A DNA stretch of 64,000 bases, taken from positions 25,917-89,916 of the forward strand of contig UQPQ01000003.1 of assembly GCA_900542985.1 (NCBI GenBank), written 5' to 3'. Below are positions 43,643 through 53,695 of the stretch, piece by piece. This DNA is from an uncultured Bacteroides sp. (GTDB lineage: Bacteria > Bacteroidota > Bacteroidia > Bacteroidales > Bacteroidaceae). The notes below the pieces were generated by a model that saw nothing but the letters and a program-made list of their open reading frames with translations, ran no database searches and was not told where the DNA came from. The first letter of the stretch is position 1, and every line of letters begins with the position of its first letter. Made by a program: the position numbers and the translations under genes.

Positions 43643-44659
43643 ATGGCTAAAGAAGTTACTTACGAAGAGATTGTCCGCAACTTAAAAAATGAAGTCTATT
43701 CTCCCATCTATTTTCTGATGGGAGAAGAAGATTATTACATCGACCGTATATCCGATTATCTCGTAAATCATGCGCTCACAGAGACTGAAAAGGAGTTTAA
43801 TCTGACTGTTCTGTATGGAGCAGACACAGACATTGCAACGGTTATCAATGCAGCCAAACGTTACCCCATGATGTCTAAATACCAGGTGGTGGTAGTAAAA
43901 GAGGCTCAGCATTTACGTAATATAGAAGAGCTGACTTACTATCTCCAGAAACCTTTAGCGTCAACTATTCTGGTCTTTTGCTACAAGCATGGAGCATTAG
44001 ACAGAAGAAAAAAAATTACAGCCGAAATAGAAAAAGCCGGAGTACTCTTTGAATCGAAGAAACTAAAGGAAGCTCAGTTGCCAGGCTTTATTTCTTCCTA
44101 TCTGAAAAGAAAACAGGTAGAAATAGAGCCGAAGGCATCCGAAATGATGGCTGAATTTGTAGGAGCTGACTTAAACAGAATGGCGGGAGAATTGGAAAAA
44201 TTAATTATCACTCTTCCGGCCGGACAAAAGCGTATTACCCCCGAGCTGATTGAACGAAACATTGGCATAAGCAAAGACTACAACAACTTCGAATTACGGA
44301 ATGCTTTAATAGCAAAGGACGTCTTAAAAGCGAATCAGATAGTAAAATATTTTGAAGAAAATCCCAAGAATAATCCATTGCAGGTGACCTTGGCTGTTTT
44401 ATTTAATTTCTTTGCAAATCTTATGCTCGCTTACTATGCACCGGAAAAAACAGATCAGGGAATCGCAGCTCAACTTGGTCTTCGTTCACCCTGGCAATCC
44501 AAAGATTATATGATAGCAATGCAAAAATACAGCGGAGTTAAAGTAATGCAGATTATTGGGGCAATCCGCGAATGCGATGCTAAATCCAAAGGTATAGGCA
44601 ATCCTTCTACACCCGATGGAGAACTGCTACGAAGTCTGGTCTATATGATCTTGCACTAA
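43643..44659 (+). CDS. holA: DNA polymerase III subunit delta
   Basis: A 338-residue clamp-loader subunit. The N-terminal region YSPIYFLMGEEDYYIDRISDYL corresponds to the delta P-loop remnant, and AKRYPMMSKYQVVVVKEAQHL follows as in HolA. The central GADLNRMAGELEKLIITL is the family signature, and the C-terminal collar helices run to YMILH. It directly abuts amn (no gap), and translation is probably coupled. A terminator at 44830-44862 lies 170 nt downstream. Confidence 0.94.
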   Translation: MAKEVTYEEIVRNLKNEVYSPIYFLMGEEDYYIDRISDYLVNHALTETEKEFNLTVLYGADTDIATVINAAKRYPMMSKYQVVVVKEAQHLRNIEELTYYLQKPLASTILVFCYKHGALDRRKKITAEIEKAGVLFESKKLKEAQLPGFISSYLKRKQVEIEPKASEMMAEFVGADLNRMAGELEKLIITLPAGQKRITPELIERNIGISKDYNNFELRNALIAKDVLKANQIVKYFEENPKNNPLQVTLAVLFNFFANLMLAYYAPEKTDQGIAAQLGLRSPWQSKDYMIAMQKYSGVKVMQIIGAIRECDAKSKGIGNPSTPDGELLRSLVYMILH

Positions 44660-44829
44660 CTCCTAAAGTTACTTCCAGCAGACATCGAACAGAAACTAAA
44701 AAAAGAAGTTTTATAAAGCTTTTCATATCCACTAGACACTGTTATCGATCTGCAATTTTAACAGCTAAAATAAACAAAAGAAAGACTCTTTTAATCTTCC
44801 TTTTTGTACAATAAGTCCTATACAAAACT

Positions 44830-44862
44830 CCCTCTTTCCTTTTAATCGGAAAGGGGGATTTT
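44830..44862 (+). terminator. Terminator after holA
   Basis: CCCTCTTTCC and GGAAAGGGGG form a 10-bp stem with one G-U pair and an 8-nt loop, then ATTTTT. Confidence 0.75.
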
Positions 44863-45375
44863 TACATAAGACAAACATCAGAAACATTACACTTCCCATC
44901 TCATATTTCTTGTCTTTGCATGATAGAATCCTCTCTCTACGCTATTGCAAATCCATCATGTATAATAGCCTTTAAAAACTCTTTTAAAATTCATAGAACG
45001 GAAATACAAAAGGAAATACACTAATTTTTTATAATATTTATAGCTACCCAAATATCATATAGGCAAATATTTCATCATTTACATTACACAATAAAATATT
45101 TAAAGGCGAATTGCAGAAATTTATGCAGGAATTTCAGAAGTAGAACTGACGATATGTATCATATAGACCATCAAAAATACGGCAAATTTACTCACAACTT
45201 GATTACACCACACAAAAACGGCCGTTTTATGAGGTTTTCCGATCTAATAGTTCCACATCCTCTTACATGCATTTTCAATTTTATATAGGGTATATCTTCG
45301 TAAACGAAAAGAGCATGTCCATGCAATAGCAAAGTAGACTTAGGATACAAAACTGCTAATCCTTTTACCTCACAA

Positions 45376-45413
45376 TACAAATGTAATACACATTAATCAA
45401 TATTACATTTGTA
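45376..45413. repeat. 12-bp inverted repeat TACAAATGTAAT / ATTACATTTGTA
   Basis: Arms 45376-45387 and 45402-45413, perfect, with a 14-nt spacer. No T-run follows, so it is operator-like rather than a terminator. Confidence 0.5.
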
Positions 45414-45545
45414 ATGATATACAAATATGATATCACACTATACAAACGTATATGCAATTGTATATTTCTTTATTATTTCACAATAATAGAGTAGGGGATA
45501 CCTTTTTATATACATGTATATTTGTATTACTTTATTATTGTATAT
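45376..45545. promoter_or_regulatory. Cluster of TACAAA/TTTGTA motifs upstream of the XRE gene
   Basis: TACAAA or its complement occurs at 45376, 45408, 45420, 45441 and 45521, with shortened TTGTA at 45458 and 45538. ATATACATGTATAT (45508-45521) is a perfect palindrome. A further ATTTGTAA immediately precedes the XRE ATG. I read these as possible repressor or nucleoid-protein sites; AT-richness alone could explain part of it. Confidence 0.35.
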
Positions 45546-45861
45546 GTATATTTATTCCACGACACATAACTATAATTATATTCTAAGAACCAACGCTTTA
45601 CAAAAATAAAATAAAGCTTATATACATGAATTAACATCTGTTATGTCTGTATTTATACTATAAAATAGAAATTAAACCCAGTCAATTATCAATACATCTA
45701 TATGCCAAATTTTTAATGTAAATCATTAAAGTTTATTCCAATATATAGCCTTCTCTGTTCACATATATAAATTACACTTGTTAATACAAGGTTTACATTA
45801 TTAAATTGCAACTTTATTTAATTTTATAAACGTATAATTTGCAATATTAAAATCTATCAAT

Positions 45862-45869
45862 TACTTTTG
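45862..45869 (+). promoter_or_regulatory. -7 element for the XRE regulator
   Basis: TACTTTTG, 31 nt before the ATG at 45901. The leader ends ATTTGTAA directly before the ATG. Confidence 0.6.
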
Positions 45870-45900
45870 TATATCGAAATTCTTCTAATTCCATTTGTAA

Positions 45901-46368
45901 ATGAAAGACCGTATCGCTCAAATAATGCAAAAAGAAGGACTAAGTAACGTTGAATTTGCCGAAAAGATTGGCATTTCAACTTCTTCTTTATCACATATAT
46001 TCAACGGGCGCAATAAGCCGAGTTTGGAAGTAGTAATGCGTATACATAAGGCATATCCACATATAAACCTCAATTGGCTGCTTTATGGAGAGGGTCCGAT
46101 AACGGAAGAATCGCAAGAAGAAAAACCAGAGGCTATTAGCGGAATAGATTTCATGTGGGATAACACCTCAGAAAAGCCCGAAATTGCGGCCAATCCATCA
46201 GACGCTTCCGATTTTGGGCAAAAAAACGGGGGTAACAACCCCATTTATCCCACCAAAGAGATTGTACGTGAGGAAATTAAGTACATTGAAAAGCCACATC
46301 CAAAAATTACAGAAATCAGGATTTTCTTCGATAACGGAACGTACGAAGTCTTCAAGCCTGATAAATAA
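45901..46368 (+). CDS. XRE family transcriptional regulator
   Basis: A 155-residue protein with an N-terminal lambda-repressor-like helix-turn-helix (about residues 4-60): RIAQIMQKEGLSNVEFAEKI, then GISTSSLSHIFNGRNKPSLE is the HTH itself, and NLNWLLYGEGPI closes the domain. The remainder is an unstructured acidic linker and a short conserved tail (ITEIRIFFDNGTYEVFKPDK). No peptidase or sensor domain is visible. It sits downstream of an AT-rich motif cluster that may be its own operator, and upstream of a tandem hairpin and pyrK-pyrD. Its targets are unknown. Confidence 0.9.
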   Translation: MKDRIAQIMQKEGLSNVEFAEKIGISTSSLSHIFNGRNKPSLEVVMRIHKAYPHINLNWLLYGEGPITEESQEEKPEAISGIDFMWDNTSEKPEIAANPSDASDFGQKNGGNNPIYPTKEIVREEIKYIEKPHPKITEIRIFFDNGTYEVFKPDK

Positions 46369-46387
46369 GAAAAAGACAGTTGAAAAA

Positions 46388-46423
46388 CGTGACCTGTATC
46401 GCAAGCTAACGATACAAGTCACG
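46388..46423. repeat. First of two tandem related hairpins
   Basis: CGTGACCTGTATCG and CGATACAAGTCACG form a 14-bp stem with one mismatch and the loop CAAGCTAA. It starts 44 nt before an equivalent hairpin whose lower stem differs by paired changes. Confidence 0.65.
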
Positions 46424-46431
46424 AAAGGCAA

Positions 46432-46472
46432 CGATGCTTGTATCGATAGCTCACGATACAAGTATCGTTTTT
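46432..46472 (+). terminator. Second tandem hairpin with T-run (terminator of the XRE gene)
   Basis: CGATGCTTGTATCG and CGATACAAGTATCG form a 14-bp stem with one G-U pair, loop ATAGCTCA, then TTTTT. Confidence 0.75.
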
Positions 46473-46490
46473 ATTTTCTCTATATGTATT

Positions 46491-46534
46491 TAGGGTAAAT
46501 TCGCTATCTTTGCAAGTAAAACGAACTTACCCTA
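46491..46534. promoter_or_regulatory. Inverted repeat TAGGGTAA...TTACCCTA around the pyrK promoter
   Basis: Arms at 46491-46498 and 46527-46534 flank the -7 box (46505-46512). The second arm runs into seven T just before the pyrK ATG. It is a candidate operator for pyrimidine control. Confidence 0.4.
46505..46512 (+). promoter_or_regulatory. -7 element for pyrK-pyrD
   Basis: TATCTTTG, 29 nt before the pyrK ATG at 46542. Confidence 0.6.
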
Positions 46535-46541
46535 TTTTTTT

Positions 46542-47318
46542 ATGAAAAAATACATCTTAGATTTAACGGTTACAGAGAACATACGTTTGCATGCCAACTA
46601 TGTCCTCATTAAATTAACCCAGTCAGATCCATTGCCCGAAATGTTACCGGGACAATTTGCTGAGATCCGTATAGACGGCTCTAACACAACCTTCTTACGC
46701 CGTCCTATTTCCATCAACTACGTAGACCGTCGTACTAATGAAGTTTGGTTCCTCGTACAATTGGTTGGCGATGGTACCCGTAAATTAGCAACTGTAAAAC
46801 AAGGTGATACTGTAAATGTTGTTTTGCCTTTAGGAAACGGATTCTCAATGCCAGAAACACCAGAAAAGAAAGTCTTACTGATTGGAGGCGGTGTAGGCAC
46901 AGCTCCTATGTTATATTTAGGAGAGGCCCTTCTTAAAATGGGCTGCAAACCAACTTTCTTGTTAGGTGCCCGTTCCAAAAATGACCTGTTACAATTGGAT
47001 GAATTTGCTGCATTTGGTGACGTATACACCACTACCGAAGATGGAAGTATGGGAGAAAAAGGATACGTCACTCAGCATAGTGTACTGGCAAACAACAAGT
47101 TTGATATGATTTACACTTGTGGACCAAAACCTATGATGATGGCCGTTGCCAAGTATGCCAAATCCAACGATATTGAATGTGAAGTATCTTTGGAAAACAC
47201 TATGGCATGTGGCGTAGGTGCTTGCCTTTGCTGTGTAGAAAAAACAGATGAAGGACACGTGTGTGTATGTAAAGAAGGTCCGGTATTTAATATAAAGAAA
47301 CTATTATGGCAGATTTAA
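46542..47318 (+). CDS. pyrK: Dihydroorotate dehydrogenase B electron-transfer subunit
   Basis: A 258-residue FAD and 2Fe-2S protein that passes electrons from dihydroorotate oxidation to NAD. The FAD-binding [14 protein letters not shown] (about 50-63), NAD-site [16 protein letters not shown] (about 114-129) and the C-terminal iron-sulfur motif [20 protein letters not shown] (about 223-242) are intact. The pyrD start overlaps its end by 13 nt. Together they make the type 1B enzyme. Confidence 0.96.
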   Translation: MKKYILDLTVTENIRLHANYVLIKLTQSDPLPEMLPGQFAEIRIDGSNTTFLRRPISINYVDRRTNEVWFLVQLVGDGTRKLATVKQGDTVNVVLPLGNGFSMPETPEKKVLLIGGGVGTAPMLYLGEALLKMGCKPTFLLGARSKNDLLQLDEFAAFGDVYTTTEDGSMGEKGYVTQHSVLANNKFDMIYTCGPKPMMMAVAKYAKSNDIECEVSLENTMACGVGACLCCVEKTDEGHVCVCKEGPVFNIKKLLWQI

Positions 47319-48217
47319 GCGTAAACATCGGTAATTTGAAAATGTCGAACCCGGTCATGACCGCATCGGGTACATTTGGATATGGACTTGAGTTCCAGGA
47401 TTTTGTAGACTTGGAAAAAATTGGAGGTATCATTGTAAAAGGTACTACCTTACACCACCGTGAAGGAAATCCGTATCCTCGTATGGCAGAAACCCCAATG
47501 GGAATGCTCAATGCGGTAGGATTACAGAACAAAGGTGTACATTATTTCGTAGATCACATCTACCCGCAAATCAAAGAAATCAAGACTAACATGATTGTCA
47601 ATGTATCGGGATCTCAGGTAGAAGATTATGCTGAAACTGCACGTATCATCAACGAGCTGGAAAATATACCGGCTATTGAATTGAACATCTCATGCCCGAA
47701 CGTTAAGCAAGGTGGTATGGCCTTCGGAGTAACATCTCATGGAGCTGCAGAAGTAGTCAGTGCTGTACGAAAAGTATACAATAAGACCCTCATTGTAAAA
47801 CTGTCTCCCAACGTTACTGATATTACTGAAATTGCCCGTGCTGCAGAAGGCGCCGGAGCAGATAGCGTATCGCTTATCAATACACTTTTGGGCATGGCTA
47901 TTGATGCAGAAAAACGCAAGCCTATTCTTTCTACCGTTACCGGTGGTATGAGTGGAGCCGCTGTGAAACCTATTGCCTTACGAATGGTATGGCAAGTAGC
48001 AAAAGCTGTGAAAATTCCAGTTGTCGGTTTGGGAGGTATCATGAATTGGAAAGATGCAGTAGAATTCCTTTTGGCTGGTGCATCAGCTATTCAGATTGGT
48101 ACAGCTAACTTTATCGATCCAGCCATCACAGTAAAGGTAGCAGAAGGTATCAATGATTACCTGAACCGTCATGGATATTCATCTGTACGCGACATTATCG
48201 GAGCATTAGAAGTATAA
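47306..48217 (+). CDS. pyrD: Dihydroorotate dehydrogenase B catalytic subunit
   Basis: A 303-residue FMN enzyme that oxidises dihydroorotate to orotate. The start [20 protein letters not shown] overlaps pyrK. Conserved: [36 protein letters not shown] (the Cys of type 1 enzymes), [10 protein letters not shown] and [20 protein letters not shown]. It is followed by a strong terminator at 48252-48297. Confidence 0.97.
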   Translation: MADLSVNIGNLKMSNPVMTASGTFGYGLEFQDFVDLEKIGGIIVKGTTLHHREGNPYPRMAETPMGMLNAVGLQNKGVHYFVDHIYPQIKEIKTNMIVNVSGSQVEDYAETARIINELENIPAIELNISCPNVKQGGMAFGVTSHGAAEVVSAVRKVYNKTLIVKLSPNVTDITEIARAAEGAGADSVSLINTLLGMAIDAEKRKPILSTVTGGMSGAAVKPIALRMVWQVAKAVKIPVVGLGGIMNWKDAVEFLLAGASAIQIGTANFIDPAITVKVAEGINDYLNRHGYSSVRDIIGALEV

Positions 48218-48251
48218 GAAAATATTTTACAATATTTGCTTTATAAAAGAA

Positions 48252-48297
48252 TAAGCTCTGCATCCGCTTTTATGACAGGATGCAGAGCTTAGTTTTT
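48252..48297 (+). terminator. Terminator after pyrD
   Basis: TAAGCTCTGCATCC and GGATGCAGAGCTTA form a perfect 14-bp stem with a 12-nt loop, then TTTTT. A third copy of AAGCTCTGCATC follows at 48313-48324. Confidence 0.88.
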
Positions 48298-48312
48298 ATG
48301 GCCAAAAGAAGA

Positions 48313-48324
48313 AAGCTCTGCATC
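48313..48324. repeat. Third copy of the AAGCTCTGCATC stem arm
   Basis: AAGCTCTGCATC repeats the 5' arm of the pyrD terminator. On the minus strand it can pair with the 48254-48265 arm, giving an alternative hairpin for the converging trmD transcript. Confidence 0.5.
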
Positions 48325-48356
48325 TTCATTTTGACAACCTCTTATTTTTGTAAAGA

Positions 48357-49037
48357 TTATTTCCCTTCCAGCAAGTCCGGACGCAAACGCTGTGTACGCT
48401 CTAAGGATTGCTGAAATTCCCACTCACGTATTTTTGCTTCATGACCGGATAAAAGAATATCGGGCACTTTCCAGCCATTGTACTCCGCCGGACGGGTATA
48501 GACTGGAGGAGCCAGTAAATTATCTTGAAAAGAATCAGACAAAGCCGACTGCTCATCGGATATTACACCCGGGATAATCCGTACAATAGAATCAGCTATA
48601 ACCGCAGCTGCCAGTTCTCCTCCCGTGAGCACGTAATCGCCAATACTGATTTCTTTCGTAATAAAATGTTCGCGGATACGATAATCAATTCCTTTGAAAT
48701 GCCCGCAGAGAATTATCAGATTCTGAGTCATCGATAACGTGTTTGCCATCTTCTGATTAAACTGCTCTCCATCGGGAGTAGTAAAAATCACCTCATCGTA
48801 ATGACGCTCTGCCTTCAATGCCGAAATACATCGGTCGATAGGCTCTATCTTCATCACCATACCTGCACATCCTCCAAAGGGATAATCATCTACTTTACGG
48901 TAGCGGTCGTAAGCATAATCACGTAAATTGTGAATATGAATTTCGGCAATACCTTTCTTCTGTGCACGGCTCATGATAGAATAATTGAAAAAACCTTCTA
49001 TCATTTCCGGCAAAACCGTTATAATATCTATTCTCAT
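48357..49037 (-). CDS. trmD: tRNA (guanine37-N1)-methyltransferase
   Basis: A 226-residue SPOUT methylase that makes m1G37 in tRNAs reading CNN and related codons. It starts [47 protein letters not shown] and the trefoil-knot [16 protein letters not shown] (SAM site) are conserved. C-terminal [14 protein letters not shown] completes the family. A TACTTTTG -7 box (minus) lies about 20 nt before the ATG. Confidence 0.97.
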   Translation of the reverse strand: MRIDIITVLPEMIEGFFNYSIMSRAQKKGIAEIHIHNLRDYAYDRYRKVDDYPFGGCAGMVMKIEPIDRCISALKAERHYDEVIFTTPDGEQFNQKMANTLSMTQNLIILCGHFKGIDYRIREHFITKEISIGDYVLTGGELAAAVIADSIVRIIPGVISDEQSALSDSFQDNLLAPPVYTRPAEYNGWKVPDILLSGHEAKIREWEFQQSLERTQRLRPDLLEGK

Positions 49038-49056
49038 AATGTCTTGTTATTTTTTG

Positions 49057-49064
49057 CAAAAGTA
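49057..49064 (-). promoter_or_regulatory. -7 element for trmD
   Basis: CAAAAGTA on the plus strand reads TACTTTTG on the minus strand, back to back with the ligA promoter. Confidence 0.55.
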
Positions 49065-49065
49065 A

Positions 49066-51138
<2,073 letters not shown>

Positions 51139-51197
51139 AAGCAGGCTTTTTAAAAGCAAAAAGATAATAAAAATAATAATTCAATAGAAAATATTCG

Positions 51198-51205
51198 TAT
51201 TTTTG
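51198..51205 (+). promoter_or_regulatory. -7 element for dapA
   Basis: TATTTTTG, 29 nt before the dapA ATG. Confidence 0.55.
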
Positions 51206-51234
51206 CATTTTGTACAAGAGTTTATAATTCATTT

Positions 51235-52128
51235 ATGATACGAAGAAGACTTAGCGGAATGGGAGTAGCTCTGATAACTCCTTTCAATGAAGACGGAAGT
51301 GTAGACTACGACGCACTTATCAGATTAGTAGAATATCAAGTTCAAAACGGCATAGACTTTCTCTGCGTATTGGGAACTACAGCCGAAACCCCGACACTTA
51401 CCGCTGATGAGAAAAAGAAAATAAAGCAGGTCGTTATTGAACGCGTTAATGGACGTGTACCTATTTTATTAGGTATCGGAAGTAATTGTACGCAAACTGT
51501 AGTAGACACATTGAAAAACGATGATTTTACAGGTGTAGATGCTGTTTTGGTTTCTGTACCTTATTATAATAAGCCCTCACAAGAAGGTATTTACCAGCAT
51601 TATAAAGCGATTGCAGAAGCGACCCAATTACCGATCGTGCTTTATAATGTACCAGGTCGTACAGGGGTAAACATGACAGCTGCTACAACCCTTCGCCTTG
51701 CACGTGATTTTCAAAACATTGTAGCAATTAAGGAGGCTTCTGGAGACATTACACAAATGGATGATATCATTAAGAACAAACCTGAAAATTTTGATGTTAT
51801 CTCTGGTGATGATGGTATTACCTTCCCGCTAATCACATTGGGAGCTGTAGGAGTAATCTCAGTTATCGGAAATGCTTTTCCACGCGAATTCAGCCGTATG
51901 ACACGTTTAGCTTTAGCTGGTGATTATGCGAATGCCCTAACTATTCACCATAAATTTACAGAGCTGTTTAAGCTTTTATTCGTTGATGGTAATCCTGCCG
52001 GAGTAAAAGCCATGCTAAACATGATGGGAATGATTAAGAACCGTCTTCGTTTACCATTAGTTCCTACACGAATTACAACTTTCGAAGAAATGCGTAGAAT
52101 TTTGGATGAACTAAAAATCAAATGCTAA
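51235..52128 (+). CDS. dapA: 4-hydroxy-tetrahydrodipicolinate synthase
   Basis: A 297-residue aldolase condensing pyruvate with aspartate semialdehyde, the first step to diaminopimelate and lysine. Conserved: GVALITPFNEDGSVDYDAL, LGTTAETPTL, VPYYNKPSQEGIYQHYKAI (Tyr), LYNVPGRTG and the Schiff-base Lys in IVAIKEASGD (about 168). The start MIRRRLSGMGVALIT is typical. Monocistronic, ending in a clear terminator. Confidence 0.97.
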   Translation: MIRRRLSGMGVALITPFNEDGSVDYDALIRLVEYQVQNGIDFLCVLGTTAETPTLTADEKKKIKQVVIERVNGRVPILLGIGSNCTQTVVDTLKNDDFTGVDAVLVSVPYYNKPSQEGIYQHYKAIAEATQLPIVLYNVPGRTGVNMTAATTLRLARDFQNIVAIKEASGDITQMDDIIKNKPENFDVISGDDGITFPLITLGAVGVISVIGNAFPREFSRMTRLALAGDYANALTIHHKFTELFKLLFVDGNPAGVKAMLNMMGMIKNRLRLPLVPTRITTFEEMRRILDELKIKC

Positions 52129-52147
52129 AGCAATTCACTTTTAATAT

Positions 52148-52185
52148 AAGAAAGCCAGAATTTCAGAAAAAATTCTGGCTTTCTT
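52148..52185 (+). terminator. Terminator after dapA
   Basis: AGAAAGCCAGAATTT pairs with AAATTCTGGCTTTCT across a short loop, followed by TATTTA. Confidence 0.8.
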
Positions 52186-52357
52186 ATTTATTTGGAAATT
52201 TCCGTTCACTTCATTTTTAACCTTAATTTTCTTTTGAAAAGGGAAGATATTAATGGAAATACTGACAACAATAATTAAACATAATACCAATTATAATACA
52301 AACATTCAATTATATATTTTATTGAATAATAATAATTCAATATCAATTAATTCCAAT

Positions 52358-52392
52358 AAAAAAAGCTATCTCATTTTGAGATAGCTTTTTTT
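52358..52392. terminator. Bidirectional terminator after the TPR-like gene
   Basis: GCTATCTCA and TGAGATAGC with a 3-nt loop, flanked by seven A on one side and seven T on the other, so it can act on both strands. Confidence 0.85.
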
Positions 52393-52414
52393 ATTATTTA
52401 TTCTAGACTATATA

Positions 52415-53659
52415 TTAATAACCTAATTCTTTTTCCAAAGCATCGTATTCTGCTTTATTCAACTTCCAATAGATATTCAACAAGAACTGACCCCATAATT
52501 GTTTGTTATCCGGTTTCAATTCTTTTGCTTTTTCATAGAAAGGTTTAGCTTTTTCGTACAATTCCTTAATTTTAGCTTCATTTGTAGCATATTTAGGATC
52601 ATCCATAGACAATTTAGAATTTTCTTCTACGATAACCTGTGCTGGGAAGAAATAACAATCTCCAATTTTAGAATAAGCTTCTGCCTTATAATCACTTTCC
52701 TGAGCAATTATTTCATTAAATGTTTTGATAGCAGCTTCATAATCCTGTTTTGTATACTGTAGTACACCTTTTACATACAAGAAATATGGGCTTGGATTTT
52801 TAGCAAGAATTGCGTCAATCTGAGTCAAACCTTCATCTACTTTATTCTTCTGAATATAGTAATCCATCAAGTTTGCTACGAAATATTCCTGAGTTGGAAA
52901 TTTTTCTACACCTTCTTTGATTGTAGCCAACCACTGTACAGAATCAGCAGCTTCTTCACTCTTATACAACTCAGCCAAAGCCCACAATGCTCTGAAACCT
53001 TCTTCCTTGTGCTCTTTACCTACAGCTGCATATTTGATTACTGCATCTTTATCCTTGATTGAGTAAGCAGCATATGTAGCGTATGCGGCATAGAAAGGAA
53101 CTAAAGTATCATTTTTTACAGCATCTTCTGTTTCAAAAATAGGATTCTTAGAAGTATCAATGTACAATCCTAAAATCTTAACAGCATTTGCATAATCACC
53201 ATTATTCAAAGCAGTACCACCAAGCACATACATATTTTCACGTACGCTAGGATCAGCCAAAACCTTTACAATTTTCTTTCTCAATTTAGGCTTTTTCAAT
53301 TCACCACTTTTTACTTTAGCCTGCTCAATTTCATCACACTTCAAATAGTATTCATACATTTTAGTAATACTATTTCCCAATTTCAGAGTATCTACCGGAC
53401 TATCACTTGGCAAACCATTTCTCAAGAAATACAATTTTTGATTTTCTCCATCATAAATAGATTTCTGAAAATCACCAGCCAACTTCCAAGTTTCTGGATC
53501 ATTAGCAGTAGATGGATCAACCAAAGCCGGCTCCAAAATTTCAGCAGCTTTTACAGGGTCACTCTTTGCAGATTTCGCTTCCTTCACAACGCTTTCCTGA
53601 GCGTTGGCTGCATATACAGAAAACAATAAAGCAGCTGCACTTAATAATACTTTTTTCAT
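52415..53659 (-). CDS. Exported tetratricopeptide-repeat-like protein
   Basis: A 414-residue protein with a signal peptide (MKKVLLSAAALLFSVYAANAQ). The mature part is helical and repeats TPR-like pairs: NNGDYANAVKILGLYIDTSK, LWALAELYKSEEAADSV, and YVKGVLQYTKQDYEAAIKTF. The last segment AKPFYEKAKELKPDNKQLW closes the solenoid. It is periplasmic or outer-membrane associated, and the partner is unknown. It starts 36 nt after the gyrA stop on the same strand and is likely co-transcribed. Confidence 0.85.
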   Translation of the reverse strand: MKKVLLSAAALLFSVYAANAQESVVKEAKSAKSDPVKAAEILEPALVDPSTANDPETWKLAGDFQKSIYDGENQKLYFLRNGLPSDSPVDTLKLGNSITKMYEYYLKCDEIEQAKVKSGELKKPKLRKKIVKVLADPSVRENMYVLGGTALNNGDYANAVKILGLYIDTSKNPIFETEDAVKNDTLVPFYAAYATYAAYSIKDKDAVIKYAAVGKEHKEEGFRALWALAELYKSEEAADSVQWLATIKEGVEKFPTQEYFVANLMDYYIQKNKVDEGLTQIDAILAKNPSPYFLYVKGVLQYTKQDYEAAIKTFNEIIAQESDYKAEAYSKIGDCYFFPAQVIVEENSKLSMDDPKYATNEAKIKELYEKAKPFYEKAKELKPDNKQLWGQFLLNIYWKLNKAEYDALEKELGY

Positions 53660-53695
53660 AATTGTGTTTTTAATTTAGTAATACAATTTTTCGTT

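Larger units (their letters stand above)
44660..45900. other. AT-rich region without a supported gene
   Basis: 1.24 kb between holA and the XRE gene. It contains a terminator (44830-44862), a 12-bp inverted repeat (45376-45413), a cluster of TACAAA/TTTGTA motifs and a 14-bp palindrome (45508-45521), then the XRE promoter. A 62-codon minus-strand frame (45192-45380) is not credible. Base composition is far more AT-rich than the flanks. Confidence 0.6.

Noticed and set aside
45192..45380. 62-codon minus-strand frame in the AT-rich desert
   Set aside because: No family, no promoter, and no coding-like composition.
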